The notes beneath the pieces are model-generated. The model was not told where the DNA came from. It ran no database searches and saw nothing but the letters and a program-made list of their open reading frames with translations. Of a DNA stretch of 56,782 bases, positions 25,147 to 34,954 are shown piece by piece (position 1 is the stretch's first letter; each line of letters opens with the position of its first letter). This DNA comes from Proteobacteria bacterium UBA1858 (GTDB lineage: Bacteria > Pseudomonadota > Gammaproteobacteria > UBA4575): positions 1 through 56,782 of the forward strand of contig DDIE01000011.1 in the NCBI GenBank assembly GCA_002338385.1. Reading direction: 5' to 3'. The position numbers and the translations under genes are program-made.

Positions 25147-26148
25147 ATGTCTATTGGTCCATTAATGATTGATCTCGCAGGACGTGTGATCAGTCCACAA
25201 GAGAAACAGTGGTTATTGCATCCTGCAGTAGGCGGAGTGATATTGTTCAGGCGCAATTTTCAAGATAAACAGCAAATCGCTGCGTTGATTGACGAACTGC
25301 ATGCGCTCAAATCACCCGCGTTATTGGTCGCTGTAGATCAAGAGGGCGGTCGCGTGCAACGCTTCACAGATGGTTTCACCGCCATCCCGGCGATGCGCAC
25401 CTTGGGTGACTTGTATGATCGGGAGCCGCTCAGAGCATTGCGTGTCAGTGAGCTATTGGCCTGGCACCTGGCAGCAGAACTGCGTGCGGTAAATGTTGAC
25501 TTCTCCTTCACACCGGTATTGGATTTAGCCACTGTCCACAGTCAGATCATTGGTGATCGAGCCTTTCATAGCCAACCAGACATAGTGGCACTGATAGCCG
25601 CGAGCTTTAGCCAGGGTTTGCATCGCGGTGGGATGCAAGCGATTGGTAAACATTTCCCTGGGCATGGCACTGTGGTCGCTGACTCACATCTGGAATGTCC
25701 ACTTGACCAGCGCCCATTGAGTGCGATTGAGCAGGACTTAAAGCCATTTGAACTGATGATTGATCAAGGCTTGCAGGGCATTATGTCAGCACACGTGGTG
25801 TATGCTCGCGTGGATGATAAGCCCGCAAGCTTCTCACCTTACTGGCTCAACGATATTCTCCGCGGACAGTTATCTTATCAAGGTGTTATTTTTAGCGACG
25901 ATTTAAGTATGCGCGGTGCGCATGCTGTGGGAGATATCCGCCAGCGCATCTCACTGGCCTTGCAGGCGGGCTCAGATATGGTGCTGGTGTGCAATCAACC
26001 GGCACATGTCCCGCTGGCGCTGGAGTTATTGGATGATTATGTAAATCCGCAGTCAGCTGATCGTCTAGCTCAGTTTTATGGCCAAACCAGCGAACTAATG
26101 ACAGCAGAACAACAGCAGTGTTTGCACCAATTCTTAGCTGAATATTAA
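25147..26148 (+). CDS. nagZ: Beta-N-acetylhexosaminidase NagZ
   Basis: NagZ is a cytoplasmic glycoside hydrolase family 3 enzyme that removes N-acetylglucosamine from recycled anhydromuropeptides. The 333-residue product has VDQEGGRVQRF (63-73) and the signature KHFPGHG (168-174), followed by DSH (179-181), whose His and Asp act as the acid/base dyad. The nucleophile Asp251 lies in FSDDLSM. There is no signal peptide. A terminator at 25005-25031 separates it from the RpoN-type transcript, so it needs its own promoter in 25032-25146. Its placement near the thioinosine phosphorylase gene resembles Pseudomonas. Confidence 0.95.
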   Translation: MSIGPLMIDLAGRVISPQEKQWLLHPAVGGVILFRRNFQDKQQIAALIDELHALKSPALLVAVDQEGGRVQRFTDGFTAIPAMRTLGDLYDREPLRALRVSELLAWHLAAELRAVNVDFSFTPVLDLATVHSQIIGDRAFHSQPDIVALIAASFSQGLHRGGMQAIGKHFPGHGTVVADSHLECPLDQRPLSAIEQDLKPFELMIDQGLQGIMSAHVVYARVDDKPASFSPYWLNDILRGQLSYQGVIFSDDLSMRGAHAVGDIRQRISLALQAGSDMVLVCNQPAHVPLALELLDDYVNPQSADRLAQFYGQTSELMTAEQQQCLHQFLAEY

Positions 26149-26171
26149 TCAATATAAACACTTTTAGACAA

Positions 26172-27287
26172 ATGAAATTACAAGAGACTTGGCAACAAAT
26201 AAAAAATCTATTAAGCGCAAACTTTATTGAACTATGGGTCTATGAAGTATTCGTGGTGGTATTAGTGGTGCTTATTGCCAGCTATATCGCTCGCCGAGTA
26301 TTCAACAATCTAGCCCTCAAGGCAGCTAAAACAGCTAATCCATGGGATGATGCATTGATCAGCTCTGTGCGGCGTCCGCTGCGTTATTCGATCAAAGGTT
26401 TGGGTATTTTGTATGCCGCTGAAATAGCGGGTGGCCAGACTGATGCAGTCATCTTTAACTCGATCAGTGCGATTAAGGAAGTATTGATTATCAGCATGCT
26501 GGGTTGGGCCATGATTAGCTTCGTCAAGCACTATGAAGAAGCGATCATTAAACAAAAATTAGCATTGGGTGAGGCGTTTGATCGCACCACTATTCACGCC
26601 ATGGCGAAACTAGTGCGTACTGCGATACTCATCACTACTGCACTGGTCATGCTGCAGACCTTGGGTTTTAGCGTGTCTGGAGTACTCGCGTTTGGTGGTA
26701 TCGGTGGTATTGCTATTGGTTTTGCGGCCAAAGATCTACTTGCTAACTTCTTTGGTGGTTTAATGATCTATCTGGATCGTCCGTTCAGTGTTGGCGACTG
26801 GATTCGCTCACCGGATAAAAATATAGAGGGTGTGGTTGAAACCATCGGCTGGCGGTTAACGACCATCCGCACGTTTGATAAGCGTCCACTGTATGTGCCT
26901 AATTCAGTGTTTGCCAATATTGCGGTTGAAAATCCCTCACGTATGTCACATCGGCGTATCTATGAGACGATTGGTTTGCGTTACGACGATATCAAACAGG
27001 TGGATAGTATTGTCGATGAAGTAAAAACAATGCTGCAAAATCATCAGCAGATCGACACCAAGCAAACCCTGATCGTCAACTTTGATCAATTTAATGAATC
27101 TTCGCTAGACTTTTTTGTGTACACGTTTACAACAACAACGGACTGGATCATTTTCCACACAATCAAGCAGGATGTGCTGTTAAAAATAGCAGATATCGTG
27201 GAGCGTCACGGTGCTGAAATGGCATTCCCGACGCGCACTATGATCATCAGTGAAGGTCAACTCAATCAACATCATACTAGTGGATAG
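26172..27287 (+). CDS. MscS-family mechanosensitive channel
   Basis: The 371-residue inner-membrane protein has four or five N-terminal hydrophobic helices (about 20-200). The last is the pore-lining TM3 with the Gly/Ala pattern GVLAFGGIGGIAIGFAAKDLLANFFGG. The beta-domain signature follows: DRPFSVGDWI, VETIGWRLTTIRTFDKRPLYVPNS and NPSRMSHRR. The size is closer to the YnaI-type medium channels than to MscS. It would release solutes on osmotic downshock. It lies 23 bases after nagZ and four bases before hpt. Confidence 0.9.
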   Translation: MKLQETWQQIKNLLSANFIELWVYEVFVVVLVVLIASYIARRVFNNLALKAAKTANPWDDALISSVRRPLRYSIKGLGILYAAEIAGGQTDAVIFNSISAIKEVLIISMLGWAMISFVKHYEEAIIKQKLALGEAFDRTTIHAMAKLVRTAILITTALVMLQTLGFSVSGVLAFGGIGGIAIGFAAKDLLANFFGGLMIYLDRPFSVGDWIRSPDKNIEGVVETIGWRLTTIRTFDKRPLYVPNSVFANIAVENPSRMSHRRIYETIGLRYDDIKQVDSIVDEVKTMLQNHQQIDTKQTLIVNFDQFNESSLDFFVYTFTTTTDWIIFHTIKQDVLLKIADIVERHGAEMAFPTRTMIISEGQLNQHHTSG

Positions 27288-27291
27288 AGAG

Positions 27292-27855
27292 ATGGCTGAG
27301 CTCGATATAAAACATTTGCAGCAACTGAAACGAGGCTCAGATTTAATCTATAGCAAGCAACAAATCATGTCGGCCCTGGATCAAATGGCTGTGCAATTAG
27401 AAAAGAGATTGCAAGGTAAGAATCCGCTAGTGTTATGCGTCATGAATGGTGGTTTAGTCTTCACCAGTGATTTGATCAGACATATGGACTGTGATGTGCG
27501 TCTTGATTATGTGCACGTCTCCCGCTATCAAAATACAACAACAGGCAGTCAACTCACTTGGCTGCGAGCGCCCACAGCAGAATTACAGGATCAGATTGTA
27601 TTAATTGCCGACGATATTTTTGATGAAGGGCATACCTTGGCAGAGTTAGTGGCCTACTGTAAGCAAAAAGGTGCGCGGGAAGTCATTTCATGCGTGCTAC
27701 TGTATAAAGAAAAACAGCGTAGCGCGATGACATTAGCGCCTGATTTTTATGGCTTGCTGGCACCTGATCGATATGTCTTTGGTTATGGCATGGACTATCA
27801 GGGCTACTTGCGTAATTTACCTGATATATATGCGCTGGAAGATCGCCATGAATAG
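27292..27855 (+). CDS. hpt: Hypoxanthine-guanine phosphoribosyltransferase
   Basis: This enzyme converts hypoxanthine or guanine plus PRPP to IMP or GMP. The 187-residue product has the PPi loop region VLCVMNGGLVFTSDLIR. The flexible-loop segment VHVSRYQNTT and the PRPP-binding motif VLIADDIFDEGHTL follow. ATG 27292 starts four bases after the mscS-type stop; an in-frame extension to 27250 overlaps that gene and is unlikely. The stop lies eight bases inside the next gene, which releases hypoxanthine, so the two enzymes form a salvage pair. Confidence 0.88.
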   Translation: MAELDIKHLQQLKRGSDLIYSKQQIMSALDQMAVQLEKRLQGKNPLVLCVMNGGLVFTSDLIRHMDCDVRLDYVHVSRYQNTTTGSQLTWLRAPTAELQDQIVLIADDIFDEGHTLAELVAYCKQKGAREVISCVLLYKEKQRSAMTLAPDFYGLLAPDRYVFGYGMDYQGYLRNLPDIYALEDRHE

Positions 27856-28588
27856 TATCGCCATTATTGGAGGCACAGGCCTGACCTCATTTGCAGGCTT
27901 GGAGATTGTGCGTAAAGAGGTTGTCAGAACGCCATACGGAACGCCCTCGGCACCGCTTACCTATGGGCAATATTGTGGCAAGCAAATTATCTTCTTACCC
28001 AGACATGGCTCACGGCATAACATTCCACCGCACATGATTAATTATCGCGCTAACTTGTGGGCTCTGCATGATAAGGGTGTCCAAGATATTATTGCTGTGG
28101 CTGCGGTGGGAGGCATAGATGCAGCAATTAATCCGACTAAAGTAGTGATACCTGAACAAATAATTGATTACACGTACGGCCGCCAGCAGACCTTCTTCGA
28201 AAAAGATCTAGTCAGTGTCAAGCATGTTGATTTCTCACAACCATACGATGCTCGTTTGCGTCAGCATTTGCTCACTGCAGGTCATGAGGCGAGCTTGGAG
28301 TTGTTCGCTGGGGGCGTATACGGTGTGACCCAAGGCCCGCGTCTGGAGACGGCTGCTGAAATTGATCGCTTGGAGCGCGATGGCTGTCAGGTCGTGGGCA
28401 TGACTGGTATGCCCGAGGCTGCTCTGGCACGCGAGCTAGGCATCAATTATGCTCATTGCGCTGTAGCTGTGAATTGGGCTGCAGGCCGAGGTGAGCAAGC
28501 GATTACATTGGAGTCAATCCAGCAGTGTACCCAGCAAGGCATGATTAAAGTACGCAGCTTACTCGCGGCCCTCATGGCAACGCTATAA
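27848..28588 (+). CDS. S-methyl-5'-thioinosine phosphorylase
   Basis: The 246-residue protein belongs to the MTAP/PNP family of nucleoside phosphorylases. Motifs are IGGTGLTSFAG (7-17), the phosphate-binding PRHGSRHNIPPH, VYGVTQGPRLETAAEI, and the base/ribose-site block VGMTGMPEAALARE. In Pseudomonas the homologue beside nagZ acts on methylthioinosine, giving hypoxanthine and methylthioribose-1-phosphate. I infer the same here from the adjacent hypoxanthine phosphoribosyltransferase. A direct methylthioadenosine phosphorylase is the alternative. ATG 27848 is chosen because it starts the Rossmann-like motif; the frame extends further upstream inside hpt. Confidence 0.85.
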   Translation: MNSIAIIGGTGLTSFAGLEIVRKEVVRTPYGTPSAPLTYGQYCGKQIIFLPRHGSRHNIPPHMINYRANLWALHDKGVQDIIAVAAVGGIDAAINPTKVVIPEQIIDYTYGRQQTFFEKDLVSVKHVDFSQPYDARLRQHLLTAGHEASLELFAGGVYGVTQGPRLETAAEIDRLERDGCQVVGMTGMPEAALARELGINYAHCAVAVNWAAGRGEQAITLESIQQCTQQGMIKVRSLLAALMATL

Positions 28589-28594
28589 ACCTTA

Positions 28595-29356
28595 TTACTG
28601 CAAGTTCTCTTGTGTGACTTCGATGGGCGAAGCTTCGATCAGCACACCAATCAGTGGATGATCAATATAATGCAGTTCACGACTTTTCATTTGGCGATAT
28701 AGATCGATCTGATAATCCTGCAATTGCTCCTCAACATAGCTGCCTTGCGCTGTTGTCGTCAGATGATAATCTTTTGCACGATATACTAAGTTTGTGTAGA
28801 CATGAATATAACGCGTGATGGCGACCTTGATGGTACCCTCAAGTTCATTTAGCTGGGCCTGTGAGACCGGCTCCAATAGATCACCCAACACAGCAGATAA
28901 GCGTGAATTTTGCATCGCTTCAGCCGGTAACCGTTCAGGATGTTCCGCGCTCAGATCACGACCGCCGTTAATGCGCACAGCAAGTGTATTATTTTTATCC
29001 ACCATCGGCTGTATCCATGCCAGATGTTGGAGGACTCTATACTTGCTTGAGCGCTCAAGCAGTTTGGCTTGCTCTTTGAGGATGAATTCAGCTTCAGGCA
29101 CAGCACGCCAAAGTTCAGTTGTTTGACTGGATGTACTCAATGTGAGCGGACTACTAGGGAACTGGTTATTAATAATCAGCCCGGAGTCTGGCGAGATAAT
29201 TTGCTGGTTATCAGGAAACTGTTCTTGCGTTTGAGCTAAGCCATCAAGGTGCGTAAATATGATCACTTCAATAGCATACTCGCGCGCCTGCAGGGATGCC
29301 CCACATAGCATGGCTAAACAGAGCGTCATGACATTGAAAGACTTTATTGTATTCAC
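28595..29356 (-). CDS. CsiV-like periplasmic protein
   Basis: The 253-residue product has a cleavable signal peptide (about 1-23, ending SLQA). The family core opens with REYAIEVIIFTHLDG. ILKEQAKLLERSSKYRVLQHLAWIQP follows, and the C-terminal part has ITRYIHVYTNLVYR and YHLTTTAQG. CsiV in Shewanella is a peptidoglycan-interacting partner in biofilm and septation. In Pseudomonas a homologue lies next to mfd and nagZ, the same neighbourhood as here. It follows mfd by 15 bases and is likely co-transcribed. Function in this organism is inferred only. Confidence 0.75.
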   Translation of the reverse strand: MNTIKSFNVMTLCLAMLCGASLQAREYAIEVIIFTHLDGLAQTQEQFPDNQQIISPDSGLIINNQFPSSPLTLSTSSQTTELWRAVPEAEFILKEQAKLLERSSKYRVLQHLAWIQPMVDKNNTLAVRINGGRDLSAEHPERLPAEAMQNSRLSAVLGDLLEPVSQAQLNELEGTIKVAITRYIHVYTNLVYRAKDYHLTTTAQGSYVEEQLQDYQIDLYRQMKSRELHYIDHPLIGVLIEASPIEVTQENLQ

Positions 29357-29371
29357 AGAATACTCAAATGG

Positions 29372-32300
29372 TTAAGGTTTGTTGGCAATCGTATTAATAA
29401 TATTCTTAAGGTATTCGCTGCGCTGGGCAAGCTCTGGTAAATGTACATTAAAACCGAGCTTTTCGCTGCCATTCATTTTAAAGACTGTGGATTCTAGTTG
29501 TATCATGGTCAGCAAGCGATCGACATTAATTTTTGGATCAGAACCAAATATAATGCGTCCACCCTCTTCGTGGGCCTCTAATTTAATAATGCCCAGACCT
29601 TTGGCAAAAAGTTTCAATTCGGTACTCATAATAAGATTCTTGGTCGCTTCAGGTAACAGGCCAAAGCGATCTATGAGTTCGGTTTGAATGTTCTGTAATT
29701 CGGCATGATCCTGCGCGCTGGCAATACGCTTATAAAGTACCAGACGCATATGCACATCAGGCACATAATCCTCCGGTAAAATCGCAGGCACGCCCAAGTC
29801 TACTTCACAGCCATGATCTAAGGGGCGATCTAACTCGGGCAGGTCGCCGGACTTGAGCGCTTGCACGGCACGAGTGAGCAAGTCGTTATACATGGCATAA
29901 CCCACTTCATGTATTTGTCCGCTCTGACCTTCGCCCAACAACTCGCCGGCACCGCGTATCTCTAAGTCATGGGTTGCCAGGGTAAAGCCAACCCCGAGTT
30001 CTTCGAGTGATTCGATGGCATGCAGGCGTTTGACTGCATCTGCAGTCATTAATTTTTTAGGTGGTGTGATGAGGTAGGCATAAGCACGATGATGGGAACG
30101 ACCTACGCGACCACGTAACTGATGCAGTTGAGATAAACCCAGCCGATCAGCGCGGTTGATGATAATGGTATTAGCTGTTGGGATATCGATACCGCTCTCA
30201 ATAATAGTGGTTGCTACCAGGATGCTAAAACGTCCATGATAGAAGTCTATCATGACCTGCTCAAGCTCACGCTCAGACATTTGGCCATGGGCAAAGCGGA
30301 TTGAAGCATTAGGCATCAAGCGTTGCAAATCGTCACTGACTTTAGCAATACTTTTTACTTCGTTATGCATGAAATAAACTTGCCCGCCACGTTTGATTTC
30401 ACGTGTGCATGCCTCTTTGATACTGGCATCGTTCCATTCAGCAACAAAAGTCTTGATGGCATGACGATGGTTAGGCGGTGTAGCAATTATTGATAAATCG
30501 CGGAGACCGCTTAACGACATATTCAATGTGCGTGGTATCGGTGTTGCCGTGAGCGTCAGAATATCTGCTTCGGTGCGTAAGGATTTTAACTTTTCCTTGT
30601 GGCGTACACCAAAGCGTTGTTCTTCATCAATAACAATAAGTCCTAGATTTTTATATTGGATATCCTGGCTGAGTAACTTATGGGTACCAATCACAATATC
30701 TATAGTGCCATTTGCTAACTTTTGAACGATTTCTTTTTGCTTTTTAGCGCTGTTAAAACGTGATATGGATTGAATTTGGATTGGCCATTCCGCAAATCTA
30801 TCGCTGAACGTTTGGTAATGCTGTTGTGCCAATAGGGTAGTGGGCACCAGCACACACACTTGCTTGTTATTACTGACGCCGATAAAAGCAGCCCGCATGG
30901 CTACTTCGGTTTTACCAAAACCAACGTCACCACAGACTACTCGATCCATCGGTTTGTCAGCATGCATATCGGCTAACACATCATCAATCGCTTTTTCTTG
31001 ATCAGGTGTTTCCTCAAATGGGAAACTGTTGGCAAAGGCTGCATATTCTGTCATTTCGGTATCAAAGCTATAGCCATACTTGGCTTCCCGACGGGCATAT
31101 ACATCAAGCAGTTCTGCGGCGACATCACGTGCACGCTGGGCAGCCTTCTGTTTGATTTTAGACCAACTGTCTGAGCCTAATTTATGCCAAGGTGCACTCT
31201 CGGAATCGGCACCTGTATAGCGACTGATAAGATGTAAATTAGCAACTGGCACGTAAAGTTTGTCGCCACCAAAGTATTCTAGGGTGACAAACTCGGTGTC
31301 AATAGATTGAACATTGAGTGCTTGCAGGCCCAGATAACGACCTACGCCATGATCCTCGTGCACGACCGGTGAACCTAAGGTGAGATCATTTAGGTTGCGG
31401 ACCACAGCATCAGCATCACGTGTCTTCTTGCGTCGCGATGCTTGGCGTGTGCGTGTGCCAAAAAGTTGACGCTCGGCTATCAGGGTTACGTCATGATTGG
31501 TCAGATGAACTGAATCATCTATTGGAGCAACCAGTAAATTAAGAGTGTCTTCGCTGCTCACGAAGTCTCTCCAACTAGACACAACCTTGGGAGTGATATC
31601 CAATGCCCGAAGGGTATCGCGAATATGTTCACGTCGGCCCAATGATTCTGCCGCAAACATGATTTTGCTATTGCGACGTTGAATGAATGCACGTAAATGT
31701 TGCGCGGGGTCTTCTAAGCGTCCGTCGATGTTAATTGCAGGCAGCGAGGAACAAGGGTAGTTTAAGACATTATCATTACTGTCATCAGCCAACTTATGAC
31801 TACTGATTTGGGCTGTCTGATAAGTCGCTAGGTTGAGTTGTATGTCATCACTGGAGAGGTATATGTCATGTGGCTTCAATAACGGTCTTTCAATATCGTA
31901 TCTGCGTTGTTCATACCGATTAACGAGCTCGAGCTCGAACTGCTCTGCCATCTCAAGTGCGTTCTCGTACAAGATGAACAGAGTATTAGCAGGTAAATAA
32001 TCAAAAATAGTACAGGTGCTATCAAAAAATAGCGGCAGATAATATTCTATTCCAGGCGGAAAATTGCCATTGCTGACTTCTTTATAAATGATGCTTTTAT
32101 TCGGATCGCCCTCAATTTTTTCACGATAACGACGGCGAAATCCTTTAATCGCATCATCATCACTGGGAAACTCATGCGCCGGCAGCAAACTGACTTGGGT
32201 AAGCTTTTCTATCGAGGTTTGTTTTTCGATATCAAAGCTGCGGATGGTTTCAATTTCATCATCAAAAAATTCCAATCGAAAGGGGTGATCAGAACCCATC

Positions 32301-32815
32301 GGAAAGAAGTCAACAATTGAGCCACGCAATGTGAATTCACCCCGTGTAGTGACTTGGGAAACATGGTGATAACCCGCTGAAAATAATAAGCTGCGAATCT
32401 TTTCCAGACTGAACATATCACCTATGTTGAGTTCCAAGGCCACAGCATGAATGAATTCTTTAGGTGGAATTCTTTGCATGCAGTTGCTCACAGGCAGAAT
32501 CAAACAGCCTTGTTTGAGCGTCGGCAGTGCGTGCAGAGTAGAGATTCGGTCGGAGATAATATCCTCATGCGGTGAGAAGATATCGTAGGGCAGTGTTTCC
32601 CATTCAGGGAAGCTAAAAAAGTCAGCTGCCGAGTCGTGAAAGAATTGGCTTTCATGAAGGACAGTCGCTGCTGAGGTGGAGTCAGGTGTTAACACGACAA
32701 CTAAACCCTCATGCTTAGCTATTGCATCACTAATAATGATACTGCGAGCGCAGCCGTAGAGTTGTGCCCAGTGCTGACGTCCGTGTTCAGGGAGTGATGC
32801 TTTTAAGTAATTCAT
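29372..32815 (-). CDS. mfd: Transcription-repair coupling factor Mfd
   Basis: Mfd displaces stalled RNA polymerase and recruits UvrABC. The 1147-residue product contains the UvrB-homology N-terminal region (about 1-330, with FPEWETLPYDIFSPHEDI) and a CarD-like RNA polymerase interaction domain (about 475-545, GSPVVHEDHGVGRYLGL). A superfamily 2 translocase follows, with Walker A GDVGFGKTEVAMRAAF, Walker B VIDEEQRFGVRHKE, TATPIPRTL and QLRGRVGRS. The TRCF C-terminal domain completes it. Full length for the family. It has its own promoter space between 32816 and the terminator at 32865. Confidence 0.97.
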   Translation of the reverse strand: MNYLKASLPEHGRQHWAQLYGCARSIIISDAIAKHEGLVVVLTPDSTSAATVLHESQFFHDSAADFFSFPEWETLPYDIFSPHEDIISDRISTLHALPTLKQGCLILPVSNCMQRIPPKEFIHAVALELNIGDMFSLEKIRSLLFSAGYHHVSQVTTRGEFTLRGSIVDFFPMGSDHPFRLEFFDDEIETIRSFDIEKQTSIEKLTQVSLLPAHEFPSDDDAIKGFRRRYREKIEGDPNKSIIYKEVSNGNFPPGIEYYLPLFFDSTCTIFDYLPANTLFILYENALEMAEQFELELVNRYEQRRYDIERPLLKPHDIYLSSDDIQLNLATYQTAQISSHKLADDSNDNVLNYPCSSLPAINIDGRLEDPAQHLRAFIQRRNSKIMFAAESLGRREHIRDTLRALDITPKVVSSWRDFVSSEDTLNLLVAPIDDSVHLTNHDVTLIAERQLFGTRTRQASRRKKTRDADAVVRNLNDLTLGSPVVHEDHGVGRYLGLQALNVQSIDTEFVTLEYFGGDKLYVPVANLHLISRYTGADSESAPWHKLGSDSWSKIKQKAAQRARDVAAELLDVYARREAKYGYSFDTEMTEYAAFANSFPFEETPDQEKAIDDVLADMHADKPMDRVVCGDVGFGKTEVAMRAAFIGVSNNKQVCVLVPTTLLAQQHYQTFSDRFAEWPIQIQSISRFNSAKKQKEIVQKLANGTIDIVIGTHKLLSQDIQYKNLGLIVIDEEQRFGVRHKEKLKSLRTEADILTLTATPIPRTLNMSLSGLRDLSIIATPPNHRHAIKTFVAEWNDASIKEACTREIKRGGQVYFMHNEVKSIAKVSDDLQRLMPNASIRFAHGQMSERELEQVMIDFYHGRFSILVATTIIESGIDIPTANTIIINRADRLGLSQLHQLRGRVGRSHHRAYAYLITPPKKLMTADAVKRLHAIESLEELGVGFTLATHDLEIRGAGELLGEGQSGQIHEVGYAMYNDLLTRAVQALKSGDLPELDRPLDHGCEVDLGVPAILPEDYVPDVHMRLVLYKRIASAQDHAELQNIQTELIDRFGLLPEATKNLIMSTELKLFAKGLGIIKLEAHEEGGRIIFGSDPKINVDRLLTMIQLESTVFKMNGSEKLGFNVHLPELAQRSEYLKNIINTIANKP

Positions 32816-32864
32816 TAGGGTTTAAAACAACAAGCTAAATACCGAGCAACCGTGTAAGACAAAA

Positions 32865-32892
32865 AAAAGCGGAGCTGGTAGGCTCCGCTTTT
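32865..32892 (-). terminator. Intrinsic terminator downstream of fccB
   Basis: AAAAGCGGAGC and GCTCCGCTTTT form an 11-bp stem around a six-base loop (32876-32881). On the minus strand the stem is followed by a run of T, so it ends the napC-fccA-fccB transcript before mfd, which lies on the same strand. Confidence 0.88.
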
Positions 32893-32915
32893 GATAATAC
32901 CTGATGACGTTACTA

Positions 32916-34199
32916 TTAAGTAAACATATCTGCCACGATGTTATCGTACCAACTGTATGCGTACAGAACTTCGCGTTGGAGGGCATCTGGACTAGCATCT
33001 CCAGGTGTCAGACCACCGGCAATTTTAGCAATCTTGGAGCGATCTTCTGCCAGTCTGTAAACAGCCGCAACTGAAATCCCGTAGTCAGGTGCAACAAGAC
33101 TATAGCAAGTGTTGACATAAGAAGGATCGGCCATCTCAATCTCATTCAAGGAGGCCACTACTGCAGCCGCACATACTTTTGCTTGTGAGTTTGCGGCATA
33201 ACCTGATTTGGGCATGCCGGTAGCCATACTGGCATCACCGATCACGTACATACCGGGATGGATAGTTGATTCAAAGGTACCCAGATCCACCGGACACCAG
33301 CCTGAATCGTCTGTTAGACCAGCGATTTCGGCGATCGCGCCAGCTTTTTGTGGTGGAATAATGTTAACCACATCCGCTTGGTAGTCATCAAAGTCAGTGG
33401 ATACCGTCATGCTGGCCGCATCGATAGAGGTAATACCGCCACCTGTATCCGCTGCTGGCACCCATTCGACCATTCCGTCGTAGCGTGCTTTCCAACCTTG
33501 CGTGAATAGTCCTTGTTTAGAAAATTTATCTTTAGCATCGATGATCAGGACTTTAGATTTAGGCTTATTATGCTTTAGATAGTGCGCCACCTGACAGGCA
33601 CGCTCATATGGCCCTGGTGGGCATCTGTATGGGTTGCCTGGAGGCGCAATCACAACTAGACCACCATCGTCCATAGCTTCCAACTGCTTACGTAGCAGGG
33701 CAGTCTGGTGACCAGCTTTCCACGCATGGGGCATAACTTCGGCGGCAGCTTCGTCATAGCCTTCAATAGTATTGTATTTAAGGCTTACCCCAGGTGAGAC
33801 GATTAGACGATCAAAACTGAAACTGTCGCCTGAAGCGGTCATTACTGTCTTTTTGTCAGCATCTATCGCGGTAGCCATACTGTGGACGATATTAATGCCG
33901 TATTTCTTGAGTCCATCATAGGGATGTTTGATGGTTGTAATTTTACGATCACCGCCGATCACTTCGTTGCTCATGAAGCAGGTGTAATGTTCTTTATTAG
34001 TCTCGATCAGAGTGACATCGATAGAGCTGTCTGACTGACGGATATACTTAGCCGCAATGGTCCCACCTGCGCCACCACCGATAACCACGACTTTCTTAGT
34101 CGCGCCGATAGCAAGCTGTGGTATCGCTAAGCCAGCACTGCCCGCGACCAGTGAACCACTACCAAGTTTGATAAAATCTCTACGATTGATACTTTTCAT
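32916..34199 (-). CDS. fccB: Flavocytochrome c sulfide dehydrogenase, flavoprotein subunit
   Basis: FccB oxidises sulfide in the periplasm and passes electrons to the cytochrome subunit. The 427-residue precursor has a Tat signal, NRRDFIKLGSGSLVAGSAGL, with predicted cleavage near residue 33. The FAD motif VVIGGGAGGTIAA follows. Cys74 (HYTCFMSNEVIGG) corresponds to the Cys that binds FAD covalently in Allochromatium, and Cys193 (PYRCPPGPYERA) and Cys365 to its redox disulfide; mature numbering 42 and 161 matches exactly. It is 12 bases downstream of fccA and ends at a strong terminator. Confidence 0.93.
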   Translation of the reverse strand: MKSINRRDFIKLGSGSLVAGSAGLAIPQLAIGATKKVVVIGGGAGGTIAAKYIRQSDSSIDVTLIETNKEHYTCFMSNEVIGGDRKITTIKHPYDGLKKYGINIVHSMATAIDADKKTVMTASGDSFSFDRLIVSPGVSLKYNTIEGYDEAAAEVMPHAWKAGHQTALLRKQLEAMDDGGLVVIAPPGNPYRCPPGPYERACQVAHYLKHNKPKSKVLIIDAKDKFSKQGLFTQGWKARYDGMVEWVPAADTGGGITSIDAASMTVSTDFDDYQADVVNIIPPQKAGAIAEIAGLTDDSGWCPVDLGTFESTIHPGMYVIGDASMATGMPKSGYAANSQAKVCAAAVVASLNEIEMADPSYVNTCYSLVAPDYGISVAAVYRLAEDRSKIAKIAGGLTPGDASPDALQREVLYAYSWYDNIVADMFT

Positions 34200-34211
34200 G
34201 CTGCGGCTCCT

Positions 34212-34865
34212 TTAGTCTTGAATGCTTGCGTAATAGTGAGCTAGTTGCTCGAAGCCTGTCAGACCGACCGTTTCATTGATCTTATCCAGTGTCTTCTTCA
34301 TCTTTTTAGGCATGCCGCGTTCACCATCATTGAAATCGTGCATGGAGTATAAGAAGTAGGGTTGCCATTGTCCGGCCAGTACTCCCGTATCGTCTTCGGC
34401 CGAGCGACCCTCGTTTTCATGGCACTTTTCACAGTGCATTTTATGTAATTTTTTACCTTCTTTGGCCATTGCTACATCGACGACTTGAGCGGGACGAACA
34501 ACTTCTTGGCTACTAAAGTACTCCGCCATTAATTTAATTTCTTCTTCTGTGTAGCCTTTTGCTAGACGGCCCATGATGGTTGAATAGCGAGTGAAAACTT
34601 CGACGTCTTCGAAATCAATATCAGCATCAATGACCGCTTCTAATTCGTCTTCGTCATCATACTTATAAGCGAGCATAGCGCCCATGAAATAGATCGGTGA
34701 CAAGCCGGCAATACTCGGTATTGCTGGCCCAGTGCTATTACCCTCACTCCCGTGACAGGCGACGCACGTACTGGTTAACATGGTGACTTGACCGTCTTGT
34801 GCGAGACAGACTTGGCTAAGCGTGATGCAAAGCAGCATGCCAGCTGCGATTCTCTTTATGATCAT
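34212..34865 (-). CDS. fccA: Diheme cytochrome c, FccA-type sulfide dehydrogenase subunit
   Basis: The 217-residue precursor has a signal peptide (about 1-22, ending CLAQ) and two class I cytochrome c domains. The heme motifs are CVACH (34-38) and CEKCH (145-149). The first domain contains GPAIPSIAGLSPIYF, the second ends with GMPKKMKKTL, which supplies the expected distal Met. This is the diheme architecture of FccA, the electron acceptor of FccB, encoded directly after it. Hemes would be attached by the divergent ccm operon. A generic c4-type cytochrome is the alternative, but the neighbour makes FccA more likely. Confidence 0.87.
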   Translation of the reverse strand: MIIKRIAAGMLLCITLSQVCLAQDGQVTMLTSTCVACHGSEGNSTGPAIPSIAGLSPIYFMGAMLAYKYDDEDELEAVIDADIDFEDVEVFTRYSTIMGRLAKGYTEEEIKLMAEYFSSQEVVRPAQVVDVAMAKEGKKLHKMHCEKCHENEGRSAEDDTGVLAGQWQPYFLYSMHDFNDGERGMPKKMKKTLDKINETVGLTGFEQLAHYYASIQD

Positions 34866-34954
34866 TGTGTAGACTCCCTGGTTGAGCGTGGTATCTGATA
34901 GTGTATACCTTTGGTAAGAATTTTTTTATGTTTTATGGTGGTTATTAAGGGTAT

